DNA of 64,000 nt, from the NCBI GenBank assembly GCA_951813085.1, contig OX638348.1, positions 4,612,501 to 4,676,500 of the forward strand, written 5' to 3'. This stretch comes from an uncultured Opitutaceae bacterium (GTDB taxonomy: Bacteria; Verrucomicrobiota; Verrucomicrobiia; Opitutales; Opitutaceae). The notes under the pieces are model-generated. The model was not told the origin of the DNA, did not search any database, and was given only the letters and a program-made list of their open reading frames with translations. The translations under genes and the position numbers were made by a program. Below, piece by piece: positions 18,522-27,827 of this stretch (its first letter is position 1; each line of letters opens with the position of its first letter).

Positions 18522-19559
18522 TCAATACGGCTTGACCTCTTCCGATCCGGATGGGCTTGCGAGACCCGGATAGCTGGTTTCGGATCCAATAAAAAGCTCT
18601 TCCACCGCATCGCTGGGAATCGTAACTGACTTCTTGAAGGGCCAGCCGCGAGTCACGCTGATAGCGTCGGCGCTTACGGATACGCTTTGTCGCGCCAAGA
18701 ATGTATTCCCTACCAGCGCCAACAGGATCAATGTGGGGATCCCGAGAAACATTAGTCCGAAAACAGCAAAGATCGGCAGGGCGAAACTATCCGAGTCAAC
18801 GTCCTCCAGAAACGGCAGCGCGAAAACTGAGATAAAGAAAATCTCGAAAACGGAAATCGCTAGAAAAGCAATCACGAATCCTGCGTTGAGACCTAGCGGA
18901 GGGATTGCTACGTTTAAGCGCGTCCCATCGTAATCGATACTGGATTTCAACGTGGCGGGGGGATCCGGTATTTCGTTCGTTTCCTTGCCCGTTGCGAATT
19001 TCTCTTTTACGGAAAGGTCAAGCGCATCGGATTCGCGGATACGCAGGCTTCCAGATGACTCGTCGTGGATCGGGAGGTTCAGGAACTTCGCGATCTCCTC
19101 GGATTCGGTCCGCGCTTTCGACTTCTCGCGCGATTGCGAAATCTCGAACGCGTCGACGCCGTCACCCAGGAGCCGTACGGGATATACGGTATAGCTGGAA
19201 TTCTTGGATCGTCGGATTTCAGAACGAACGACAATGCGGTCGAATTCCTTGAGCGATCGGCTCTTGGAGTAGATTGGCTTGGAAAAGACGGTCCATTGCT
19301 TGAGCGCGGCGCCCGTAGCTCGATCGAGGGTCAGGTTCATTCCGACAAACAGGATGGCGCCCCCAACAAGGGCGAAAATTCCTCCGAACGGAATGCCGAA
19401 ATACAAGGGCATTTCGTCTCCTCCTCGTACATCCGCGGGAATGAATGTTGCAACGATGACTCCAATGCCTGCGAGGAAGAAGGGTAGTCCAAAGAGAGAG
19501 GCGCATCCTCCTCCTGCCTTTGTTTGCCAAATATCGCTATTGGTATTGGGAAGCGGCAT
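18522..19559 (-). CDS. Uncharacterised membrane protein
   Basis: About 345 residues from the ATG at 19559 (MPLPNTNSDIWQ); the open frame before it overlaps a hairpin and looks non-coding. I do not recognise a named family. There are two hydrophobic segments near the N-terminus (LFGLPFFLAGIGVIVATF and IFALVGGAILFVGMN), a soluble middle part that may be sheet-rich, and two further segments near residues 235-300 (VIAFLAISVFEIFFISVFA, FGLMFLGIPTLILLALVG), ending in a short soluble tail. The layout resembles small integral proteins with two hairpins of helices. No functional context: the neighbours are an MFS gene and a secreted esterase. Confidence 0.65.
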   Translation of the reverse strand: MPLPNTNSDIWQTKAGGGCASLFGLPFFLAGIGVIVATFIPADVRGGDEMPLYFGIPFGGIFALVGGAILFVGMNLTLDRATGAALKQWTVFSKPIYSKSRSLKEFDRIVVRSEIRRSKNSSYTVYPVRLLGDGVDAFEISQSREKSKARTESEEIAKFLNLPIHDESSGSLRIRESDALDLSVKEKFATGKETNEIPDPPATLKSSIDYDGTRLNVAIPPLGLNAGFVIAFLAISVFEIFFISVFALPFLEDVDSDSFALPIFAVFGLMFLGIPTLILLALVGNTFLARQSVSVSADAISVTRGWPFKKSVTIPSDAVEELFIGSETSYPGLASPSGSEEVKPY

Positions 19560-19587
19560 GAGATTACGCGTATCAAGAAGAAGGATT

Positions 19588-19611
19588 TCGCATTGGGCAA
19601 TTCCAATGCGA
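19588..19611 (-). terminator. Hairpin after the sialate esterase gene
   Basis: Perfect nine-base arms TCGCATTGG and CCAATGCGA with a six-base loop. Read leftward it is followed by a T-rich stretch (AATCCTTCTTCTT), so it could terminate the sialate esterase transcript or attenuate the membrane protein gene, whose start is 29 bases further on. Confidence 0.5.
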
Positions 19612-19672
19612 CCTAGAGGGCTGGGCGTCAGAGAAATCCTACGCCGTGCTTGATCAAAAGGGCGGGTGCGGC

Positions 19673-21217
19673 CTATCTCGTGTGGACGTTCGCGGTTACG
19701 CCTTCCCAATCGTCTGTGCGAAAGGGCGTGGCGGGCAATCCTTCGCGACTGTACAGATTGCAATCAGGATTATTCGCCCATGCGTACCTAACGGCGACAG
19801 GTCGCTCGATCGAGTCGCTCCATACCTCAACGGTATTCTTGTCGACGATCTTAGCTTCTGCCCAAACGAATTGCTTGTCTTTTCCGGCAATCGAGAAGCC
19901 CACGGGTTCTCGCGTGTCGAATGCATAGAGTCCACTATCTCCCGCGTGATCGAATTTGAGGACGATTTTAGACCCCACGACCTTCATTGAATTGTAGGTA
20001 GGGCTTTGATACGGGATATCGAATCCGTAGTCATTGGCGAGGGCCCATCGGGCGAGCCGATTGGCGACTGTACGCTTGTCTCTTGGATGAATGTCGCGTC
20101 CTTCGCCTACATCGATGATGACCGCTTGCCCTGTGTTGGAAAGCTTATCCAAGGTCATTGTCTGCGCTTCGCGCAATTCCGCCCAATCGGATTCCTCTGG
20201 GTCGGTGACAGGGTCTCGAAAATCGGCTAGCTGCACGAAATAGAAAGGGAAATCGCCCTGATTCCACTCATCGCGCCAGTGCTGAATCATAAGAGGGAAA
20301 AGGTGGCGATATTGGTAGGCGCGGCTCGAGTTTGATTCGCCTTGGTACCATATCGCTCCTTTGATTCCGTATCCAATAGTTGGCTTCAGGACTCCATTGA
20401 AAATATTTGACGGTCGTTGGTTGCCGGTGAGTGGATTTCTTGGCGCCCGTGGACGATTTCCCTTCTTTCCATTGCGGTTCCATTCTGCGAGCCGATCGTT
20501 GTAATCGGAAAGGGCCTTTTCCTCGTCGTATGTCGACTCCGTTTTTTCCCAACGCTCCATCAATTCCGCGTAGCGTTCCTTAGACTGCAATACGTCCCGC
20601 CGAATCCAGGCCTCGGCAGCGGAACCGCCCCAGGCATTGTCAATTAGGCCTACGGGGACACCCAGAGCCTGGTGAATCTGAAGCCCGAATCGATAGCCGA
20701 CCGCTGAAAATTCCGAGACGACGTCCGGGGCCGCGTGGGCCCAGCGCCCTTCGAAATCTTTCTGCGGCTCCTGGGTGCCGACTTGAGGCACGGATATGAG
20801 GCGGATGCTAGAGGACTTGGCGGTCAGCGCGACGAGGTCGCCATCGTACGAATCGCGAACGGGCCAGGCCATGTTGGACTGACCTGAGCATATCCAAACT
20901 TCGCCTACGAGCACATCATCGTAGGTGAGCGTGTTCTTTCCTTTGATCGTCAGGCGATGGGGCCCTCCCGCAGGCAAAGGGTCGAGCGTTACCTTCCAAT
21001 CGCCATTCCTGTTCGCTTGAGTGGTATGCGACTGCCCGGCGATCGATACCGTAATTTTTTCCCTCGCCGATGCCCAGCCCCAGATCGGGTTGCTGTGGTT
21101 GCGTTGGAGTACCATATGGTCGCCAATGATCGAGGGAGTGGCAACGTCTGCGAGGCTGACAAGCGACAGGCCAAGAGAGGCGAAGAGGCAGGCTGAAAAA
21201 GCGGCGATAGTTTTCAT
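19673..21217 (-). CDS. Secreted sialate O-acetylesterase (SGNH hydrolase)
   Basis: 514 residues with a signal peptide (MKTIAAFSACLFASLGLSLV..SLA). The family removes acetyl groups from sialic acids or from plant and animal glycans. The nucleophile motif is CSGQSNMAWPV; DNAWGGSAAEAWI, GAIWYQGESNSS and the late GRDIHPRDKRTVANRLARWAL (Asp and His of the triad) follow in order, with a small beta domain before the catalytic core. It probably acts in the periplasm or outside. It follows the sulfatase gene (stop 21293) by 75 bases on the same strand, so the two form a likely glycan-degrading pair: one removes sulfate, the other acetyl groups. Confidence 0.9.
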   Translation of the reverse strand: MKTIAAFSACLFASLGLSLVSLADVATPSIIGDHMVLQRNHSNPIWGWASAREKITVSIAGQSHTTQANRNGDWKVTLDPLPAGGPHRLTIKGKNTLTYDDVLVGEVWICSGQSNMAWPVRDSYDGDLVALTAKSSSIRLISVPQVGTQEPQKDFEGRWAHAAPDVVSEFSAVGYRFGLQIHQALGVPVGLIDNAWGGSAAEAWIRRDVLQSKERYAELMERWEKTESTYDEEKALSDYNDRLAEWNRNGKKGNRPRAPRNPLTGNQRPSNIFNGVLKPTIGYGIKGAIWYQGESNSSRAYQYRHLFPLMIQHWRDEWNQGDFPFYFVQLADFRDPVTDPEESDWAELREAQTMTLDKLSNTGQAVIIDVGEGRDIHPRDKRTVANRLARWALANDYGFDIPYQSPTYNSMKVVGSKIVLKFDHAGDSGLYAFDTREPVGFSIAGKDKQFVWAEAKIVDKNTVEVWSDSIERPVAVRYAWANNPDCNLYSREGLPATPFRTDDWEGVTANVHTR

Positions 21218-21292
21218 AGGGATATGGGGGTGTTGAGAATTGGCGATGGTTGAAGATCAAAGTAGGGGCGATGCAAGGATTCGCGCGTGATT

Positions 21293-23161
21293 CTACTTGG
21301 AAGAAAGGGTTTCCAAGAACTCCATTACGCGCACGTCGTAAGCCTTATACCGCCCCATCCAGTCCGCTTGGATATCATTGGCATCCGAAGGCCAGATCGA
21401 AGCAGACCGCTCGAAGACGCTCTTATCGAATGGGTAGGCGTCTCGCACATGGTCCAATGCATTGATCGCTTGCAGGCGAGCCATGACGTTCGAGCTGTTC
21501 AGCAAAACGTCGTTCAGCACGGGTCTCGGGTCTTTCTTCCCTAAGCGCGCCAGATGTTCCGCCGCGGCGATGCGCGTTGAGGCGATTGGGCTGCGGGTGA
21601 GGGCTGTAATGCGTCGTGTGATACGCTCGTCCTCGGTTTTCAAAACCATGCAATTGATGAGGGCCCAGTATTGAACGAGCGGATTCTCGTCCGCGAGCGC
21701 TCGAGTAAGCCGGGGCAGCGCGTTCTCTCCTTGATCGAGCAGGGCATCCGCAGTGGCGATGATTTTCTCGAGTGGATATTGAACGGGGTCCCGAGCGATT
21801 TCGTAGGGAATTTTTCCGGAACCTCGGCTCCATTCTAAGAGGAGAGCTTCGGGAATGAAGCCGCTATCGTAGGTTCGAAGCAGATGCTCGCGATTGGCGT
21901 TCCGCATTTTGACGAGGACGTCGCGATAAGCCGGATCATCGGCTAGATTGTTCACTTCGTCGGGATCAGCTTCGAGATCGAACAGCTCCTCAAGCGGAGC
22001 CGGGAGGAAGAACGCGCTTTGGGCCTCCGTGGTCTTGCCGGACTTGAAAAGGGCCTCCCATTCGCCAGCTGCAGGATTGTCCCAGAGGTAGTTCACATGC
22101 TGTCCTGTAGGAAGGTAGGCGAGGTAGTTGCGAATGTAGTTGTACTTCCCATTGGTGACGCCTCGCTTGAAGTCGATGCGCTCGTCGGCCCGGGCCCTGA
22201 ATGTGTGGGCGTATTCGGGGACGGGAGCGCGCTGCTCTCCGAGGAAGGCCCGTCCTTGCATGTGCTCGGGAATATCGGCGCCGATCAGGCTTAGCAAGGT
22301 CGGCGCGAAGTCCACGAACCCGACGGGCTCTTTGGTTCGGCTGCCAGGCTTATGCGGCGATAAATGAGCCCATTTTTTGGGTACGCGAACGACAAGCGGT
22401 ACGTGAGTGCCGCTGTCATAGACAAATCGCTTGCTGCGCGGCATAACGCCACCATGGTCGGAATAGTAGAATACGATGGTATCGTCCGCGAGTCCTGCGT
22501 CTTCGAGCTCCTTCAGATGCTTCGCTACAAAGTTATCCATCTCCTGAACACGGGTGTAGTAGGATGCGATCCGATCGCGTACGGTTTCCGTATCTGGGAG
22601 ATAGGCGGGGACTCGAACTTTGCTCAATGGGATACCGGGTTTCACCGTGTTGCGAGACGGGTGAAGCGCGCTCTCGTGCGTTACCCCTGCGTTGAAAATG
22701 GCGAAGAACGGTTTTCCGTCAGGACGGTTTTTCCAATGAGCCGTCCGGCTGCTCTCGTCCCATCCGGGCGAATTTTGGTCAATGTTGTAGTCCTTCTTGC
22801 TGTTGTTGGTGGCGTAGTAGCCTGCATCTCTCAAGTACTGTGGGTAGATCTTAATGTTCTTGGGTAGGTCAGCTTGGCTCCGCATGTGTTCGCCGCCGAA
22901 AGAGGGAGGGTACATGCCGGTTATTAGGGTGGTGCGGGCTGGGCCGCAAACCGCGGCGTTTGCATAAGCAAATTCGTAAAGCGTACCCTCGCGGGCAAGC
23001 TGGTCGATCGTCGGCGATTTGCCGTGCGTATCGCCGTAGCAGCCGAGATAGTCAGGGCTGTTGTCCTCGCTAGTGATCCAGAGGATGTTGGGCCGATCGG
23101 CAGCAAACGCGCAAATGCTGAGAGCTGCGGCGAGAAGGGTAGTCTTTAGGGCTGGGAGCAT
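21293..23161 (-). CDS. Secreted sulfatase with C-terminal HEAT-like region
   Basis: 622 residues: signal peptide to about residue 21, then a family S1 sulfatase. The metal site starts with WITSEDNSPDYLGCYGD. The formylglycine motif is CGPAR with the cysteine at residue 72, converted after translation by an activating enzyme not encoded here. Further metal ligands lie in YSDHGG. The form SEDNSP resembles heparan N-sulfatase-like enzymes, but the substrate cannot be fixed. From about residue 490 the sequence becomes helical with HEAT-like repeats (LPRLTRALADENPLVQYWAL), an addition common in planctomycete and verrucomicrobial sulfatases. It heads the sulfatase-esterase pair and has an 830-base gap upstream. 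Confidence 0.9.
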   Translation of the reverse strand: MLPALKTTLLAAALSICAFAADRPNILWITSEDNSPDYLGCYGDTHGKSPTIDQLAREGTLYEFAYANAAVCGPARTTLITGMYPPSFGGEHMRSQADLPKNIKIYPQYLRDAGYYATNNSKKDYNIDQNSPGWDESSRTAHWKNRPDGKPFFAIFNAGVTHESALHPSRNTVKPGIPLSKVRVPAYLPDTETVRDRIASYYTRVQEMDNFVAKHLKELEDAGLADDTIVFYYSDHGGVMPRSKRFVYDSGTHVPLVVRVPKKWAHLSPHKPGSRTKEPVGFVDFAPTLLSLIGADIPEHMQGRAFLGEQRAPVPEYAHTFRARADERIDFKRGVTNGKYNYIRNYLAYLPTGQHVNYLWDNPAAGEWEALFKSGKTTEAQSAFFLPAPLEELFDLEADPDEVNNLADDPAYRDVLVKMRNANREHLLRTYDSGFIPEALLLEWSRGSGKIPYEIARDPVQYPLEKIIATADALLDQGENALPRLTRALADENPLVQYWALINCMVLKTEDERITRRITALTRSPIASTRIAAAEHLARLGKKDPRPVLNDVLLNSSNVMARLQAINALDHVRDAYPFDKSVFERSASIWPSDANDIQADWMGRYKAYDVRVMEFLETLSSK

Positions 23162-23993
23162 GGTGGTTAATTTTAGGGACCTGAAGAGAAACGCGCGAAC
23201 CGGGCATGTCCATAAGATTCCAGGCCGCTGATCGCAATTGGACAGGCCGCGCAGCCCCGACGTGCTTGCGATCCGTTACGCATTGAGTTGGGGAGATTCG
23301 CGTAAGACCTGCTCGGAGGGCCCGAGAATCTTCTCTTTTTCGCGCTCCAGGCCTTCTAGATTGGACTTCGATTGAAACTGCTGGTTTCCGACCACTCGCG
23401 GATGGAGGGCGCATAGCTCGCGACTGAAAATTTTCTGCGACAAAGCAGGTCGATAATGGTTAATTGGATAAGTTATTATGGATCAATATGTTGGTGATTA
23501 AAAATTCAGGGAATTTGGAGTCAATAGGTTCGGAAAACGAAACGTTTTCAACAGGGCAAAATTCCACGAATAGCGGTCTGGGAGCGCATTCATTATAAAA
23601 GAGAGCCCCGCTTTCCATTCATCAGAGAGCCAAAACCCGCCTCCCAAATTTCTTAGGATCGAAGCTTGACGAGCCCGCGATAACTGACAAATACTGGCAA
23701 AACTTACTACAAAACTAACTGCTCTCCACGACCCAATCCTATCCCTTTCTGACCTGAGGCGTCTCCTAAAACGAGGACAGCGCGGCATGCGTTGATCGTT
23801 TTGCGTGTATTTCCGAAGGACCTTAACGACTACCACCCTAACACCCGAATTTCGAGAAGACTGACAATTTTACTACGGCGTCGTCACGCATTCAATAGAA
23901 CGTGCCATAGGCTGTAGGGAATCCGTCGCTTTAATAACCTCCAATTGATAAAATAACTGACAATATCGGACTAAACTAGAACTACCCACTATT
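23162..23993. other. Long intergenic control region
   Basis: 832 bases between the divergent sulfatase and the TonB receptor. The only long frame (23498-23836, leftward) has poor composition and no family likeness. It is AT-richer near 23440-23520. It holds a perfect 17-base palindrome (listed separately) and three copies of ACTGACAA at 23683, 23860 and 23956, all on the plus strand. The promoters of both flanking genes must lie here; I cannot place them firmly. Confidence 0.6.
23533..23549. promoter_or_regulatory. Palindromic operator candidate
   Basis: GAAAACG-AAA-CGTTTTC: seven-base perfect arms around a three-base centre. The form is like binding sites of LacI- or GntR-type sugar regulators. 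It lies 372 bases before the sulfatase start on one side and 445 bases before the receptor on the other, so its target is open. No regulator gene of those families is in the window. Confidence 0.45.
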
Positions 23994-26900
23994 ATGAAAC
24001 TAAACGTATCCAGGCTGGCTCTTGCCGGTCTATTAACAACGGGGCTGTTTGTGCAGGCCCAGGATGACGACGATGACGAAGAAGTCTTCGAGTTGTCCCC
24101 ATTCGCGGTAGATGCTGCGGATGATATTGGCTATCGAGCCACGACGACCCTGGCGGGTTCTCGTGTACGCTCTAATATCGGCGACTTGGGCGCGTCCATC
24201 GCGGTCATCACCGAAGAGTTCATGGAAGACACGGGCGCGACCGATGGCGAGTCGCTGCTGCAGTTCGTTGGCAACATGGAAGTCGGCGGAGTTCTGGGTA
24301 ACTTCTCCAATTCCGATGGCGGCAACGGCACGGTCGAGTCTCGCGTCAACCCGCAGCGCGGTCAGCGTGTGCGTGGTCTCGTAAGCGCGAACCTGACTCG
24401 TGACTACTTCCAGACGGACATTCCATTCGACTCCTACAACACGTCTCGCGTGGTTGTGAACCGGGGTCCTAACTCGATCCTATTCGGACTGGGTTCTCCT
24501 GGTGGAGTGATCAATAACAACTTGAAGCGCGCTCACATCGGGCAGGACACTACTGAAGTAGCGTTCCGTTTCGACCATCGCGGTTCGATGCGCGGTACCT
24601 TCGACATTGCTCGCACATTGATCGATGATCGCCTTGCGATCCGGGTAGCCGGTCTTCGCGAGGAGCAGAAGTACAAGCAGCAGCCTGCATTCACCGACGA
24701 CACGCGTGTATACTTGGCGTGGGAAGCGACTCTCTTCAAGAATGAGAATTCGAACTGGCTCGGCCGCACTTCGCTTCGCGGTAGCTACGAGAACGGCAAG
24801 ATCGACTCGAATCCGCCTGACGTCGTACCTCCGACGGACTCATTCTCCTCTTGGTGGAATGGCCTCGGTACGCAGCAAGAAATTAACGCTATCCTGAGCG
24901 TTCCCGGTACGGATCTCGACGACATCAACAATGGCGTCCTATCACAGGCAAACGTTGCTGCCTTGCTCGACGCAGGCATTGAAACGATTCCTGACAGCTT
25001 CACGGGAACGCGTGAAGAGTTCATCGCTCTGGAAGGCCAGTTCGTGCCACGCACAACGATCGACCGTTTCAAGCGAGGTGACCCATTTAATAATGATCCC
25101 TCTCAAGGCGGACGCCAAAGCAGCGCGAACGGAACGCCTTACTTCCTGTTCCCGGCGATCAACTTCAACTCGCCTGACGATCAAGTCCCCGGTTGGGACA
25201 CGGATCCTCTTTTGACAGACGCTCTTGGCGGCTTCGGTATCCAAGGTATCATGGGTCGCTGGCGTCCACGTGGCTTCGCTACTCAGGACGTTCGCTGGTC
25301 CAGCGCGGCTACCGGTGGCACGGGCTTCTCGGCCAAGTCATTGCGCGACCGCAACGTGTTCGACTACCATAACAAATTGTTCATGGGAACGACTAATGAG
25401 ATCGTCACTGAGTTCGACATGAACCAAGTGTTCCTCGTGCAGGAGTTCTTCAACGGCAACGCCGGTATCGAGCTTGCATTCGACACGCAGACACGCGACC
25501 AGCTCGAGTTCACGCCATTCGATACGGGTGACCGCAAGGCGATCCAATTGGACCTTTCGCAGAACCTGTCTCCTGGAGACTCGGACTTCGACGGTGTCGG
25601 AGACCGCTTGTTCAATGAGAACCTCGGTCGCCCAGTCATCCGCTGGAATGACAACTTCACGCGTACTCGCAAGAACGAGCAGGATACCTTCCGCGCGACT
25701 GCGTTCGCGACCTTCGACTTCCAGAACGTCATGAACAACGACGGCTTGTCCAAGATTTTCGGTAAGCACACGCTCACCGGACTTTACGAGGACCGCGAAA
25801 ACGTCAACTTGCAGCGCCAAATCCGCGGTTCGTGGTGGGCGGATAACAGCAAGTGGCCTGGCGCTGCTGAGATCTCCAATGGTCTGAGCGACAACTTCCG
25901 CCGTATCGTTAAGACGCAAGTCTATCTCGGACCGGACGCGCGCAACTTCCAAAGCGCAAGTGATGTCCGTATTGATGGCGTACTCACGGTACCATTCCCG
26001 AAGATCGGCGACGAATACGGCATCTGGTACTTCGACAACGCGTTGAAGCAAGACCAGCAAGCGATCTGGAGAATTATCGAGAACGAAGGCCCTGCTAACT
26101 TCAATAAGAACAAGCTGGAGTCGGAAGCGTGGAGTATGCAAAGCACCCTACTCGACGGCAACGTCGTGCTCCTTTACGCAGAGCGTACAGATACGCAGGA
26201 TGCATTCCTCGCCCCGAACCCTGGTGGTTATGGAGCGGCGGGTCCTGATGGCGCCACTCGCCTCGACTTGCCTGGCACCAACGAAGTGGACGGTACCTAT
26301 AATGCCGACTTGCTCTACTTCCCAATGGTTCCAGACAGCATCAACTCGGGTAGCACCAGCACCAAGAGTATTGTTGTGAAGTTCCCTGAAGATTTGCTCT
26401 TCGATCTGCCTTTCGGCATGGATCTGCAAGGCCACTACTACGAAGCGGACAGCTTCCAGCCTGCTGGGGTATCGGTTAACATCCTCAACGAGCCATTGGC
26501 TCCACCGCTAGGGGTTACCGAAGAAAAAGGCTTCCAAGTTACCTTCGCAGAGGGACGTGTCTCGCTCCGGTACAACGAGTTCGAAACATCTCTCAACAAC
26601 GACCGGACCAACCTCAACGGAGGACTGGGACAGATTGCGGGCCGTATCGGCTTCTACCTCGACCGTATTACTTCGGCCGAGAACGATCCGTCCACCATGT
26701 TGTTCCCAGACGGATACACACCTGATCCGAACGTGACCGGCGACTACGCGGACTTCTTCGCTAATCCCGGAAACTACACGACCAACAACGACCCTGTCAC
26801 CAATGACGCTGCTAAGAAGCCGGATACCACTCCGGACAATCGTCAGCGACTCAGCGGTACAGGCGCCGACCTCATTGGGGTCGCTTCTTTCGACGAATAC

Positions 26901-27716
26901 TACCAAGCTATCATCGATGCGGTACTTCCTGAACTGCAAGCGATCCGTAACCACCGCGTTGAAACGCTGGAAAGTGGAGAAAGAGTGGACTTGAGCGATC
27001 CTCAACCCGGTCTGAACTCCACCCGATCCTTCGTTTCCACGGGTAAGGAAGTCGACATCGTTGGACAGGTAACCAAGAACTTGACGCTATCTGCAAACGT
27101 GGCGCAGCAAATCTCCGTCACCTCCAACACAGCGCCGATTGCGGGCGAAATCGCTCTCCGCCAAGCCGCAGCGCTGCAGCAAACAGTCGGACCTTTCGGC
27201 TATAGCCTGTGGGATCTGCGCGGTTCTCCGTTCCAACGCGAGTCGGACCAAATCGGTCAACGCTTCCAGAACCAGGTGCTCAACCCGATCGCCTTGGCTA
27301 AGGCGCTGGACGGAACGCAGTTGCCTGAGCAACGCGAATGGCGCTTGAACGTAACCGGTCGCTACGACTTCCTCGAAGGAGCCCTCAAGGGTCTTCAAGT
27401 GGGCGGTAGCCTCCGTTACCAGGACAAGATCGCGGGCGGTTATCCAAACCTCCTCGATCCAGACGGTAACACCATTCCTGACGTAGCGAACCCATGGTTC
27501 GGTCCAGACGACATAAACGGCGACGTATTCGCTCGTTACAGCCGTCCAATCATGAATGGAAGGGCGGACTGGAGCATTCAGCTCAACGCTCGTAATCTCT
27601 ACCGTAAGAACGGTGACGAGGACATTCCAATCGAGTTCAACCCAGATGGATCCGTTACGTTCGTACGTATCCCGGTTGAGCAACAGTGGTTCCTCACGAA
27701 CACCTTCCGTTTCTAG
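23994..27716 (+). CDS. Large TonB-dependent receptor
   Basis: 1240 residues, longer than the 700-1000 usual for the family. After a signal peptide (MKLNVSRLALAGLLTTGLFVQA) comes an acidic stretch and the TonB-box-like FELSPFAVDA, then the plug: YRATTTLAGSRVRSNIGDL, VVNRGPNSILFGLGSPGGVI. A long beta-barrel with acidic and aromatic loops follows and ends in the expected C-terminal aromatic QQWFLTNTFRF. This receptor type is multiplied in Opitutia and imports glycan fragments or other large solutes with energy from TonB. It lies between a sulfatase-esterase pair and the amino-sugar cluster, which favours a glycan substrate. There is no SusD partner. Codon use looks strongly biased, suggesting high expression. 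A strong terminator follows. Confidence 0.9.
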   Translation: MKLNVSRLALAGLLTTGLFVQAQDDDDDEEVFELSPFAVDAADDIGYRATTTLAGSRVRSNIGDLGASIAVITEEFMEDTGATDGESLLQFVGNMEVGGVLGNFSNSDGGNGTVESRVNPQRGQRVRGLVSANLTRDYFQTDIPFDSYNTSRVVVNRGPNSILFGLGSPGGVINNNLKRAHIGQDTTEVAFRFDHRGSMRGTFDIARTLIDDRLAIRVAGLREEQKYKQQPAFTDDTRVYLAWEATLFKNENSNWLGRTSLRGSYENGKIDSNPPDVVPPTDSFSSWWNGLGTQQEINAILSVPGTDLDDINNGVLSQANVAALLDAGIETIPDSFTGTREEFIALEGQFVPRTTIDRFKRGDPFNNDPSQGGRQSSANGTPYFLFPAINFNSPDDQVPGWDTDPLLTDALGGFGIQGIMGRWRPRGFATQDVRWSSAATGGTGFSAKSLRDRNVFDYHNKLFMGTTNEIVTEFDMNQVFLVQEFFNGNAGIELAFDTQTRDQLEFTPFDTGDRKAIQLDLSQNLSPGDSDFDGVGDRLFNENLGRPVIRWNDNFTRTRKNEQDTFRATAFATFDFQNVMNNDGLSKIFGKHTLTGLYEDRENVNLQRQIRGSWWADNSKWPGAAEISNGLSDNFRRIVKTQVYLGPDARNFQSASDVRIDGVLTVPFPKIGDEYGIWYFDNALKQDQQAIWRIIENEGPANFNKNKLESEAWSMQSTLLDGNVVLLYAERTDTQDAFLAPNPGGYGAAGPDGATRLDLPGTNEVDGTYNADLLYFPMVPDSINSGSTSTKSIVVKFPEDLLFDLPFGMDLQGHYYEADSFQPAGVSVNILNEPLAPPLGVTEEKGFQVTFAEGRVSLRYNEFETSLNNDRTNLNGGLGQIAGRIGFYLDRITSAENDPSTMLFPDGYTPDPNVTGDYADFFANPGNYTTNNDPVTNDAAKKPDTTPDNRQRLSGTGADLIGVASFDEYYQAIIDAVLPELQAIRNHRVETLESGERVDLSDPQPGLNSTRSFVSTGKEVDIVGQVTKNLTLSANVAQQISVTSNTAPIAGEIALRQAAALQQTVGPFGYSLWDLRGSPFQRESDQIGQRFQNQVLNPIALAKALDGTQLPEQREWRLNVTGRYDFLEGALKGLQVGGSLRYQDKIAGGYPNLLDPDGNTIPDVANPWFGPDDINGDVFARYSRPIMNGRADWSIQLNARNLYRKNGDEDIPIEFNPDGSVTFVRIPVEQQWFLTNTFRF

Positions 27717-27740
27717 TCGGATAGATTGCTGAAATCTTTC

Positions 27741-27775
27741 AAGGCCCTCGCCCTCGCGGTGGGGGCCTTTTTTTG
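27741..27775 (+). terminator. Rho-independent terminator after the TonB receptor
   Basis: Arms AAGGCCC and GGGCCTT around a GC-rich loop, followed by seven Ts, 25 bases past the stop codon at 27716. Confidence 0.9.
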
Positions 27776-27827
27776 CGCCTTGCGCAACGGCCTCGCTGCG
27801 AGGAGTCGCGCTGTAAGGAGAAGTTCC

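Noticed and set aside
23498..23836. 112-codon leftward frame in the receptor upstream gap
   Set aside because: No recognisable family, odd composition and it spans the operator-like palindrome.
25338..26141. Long antisense frames within the receptor gene
   Set aside because: Typical shadows of strongly biased codon use; no start signal or family.
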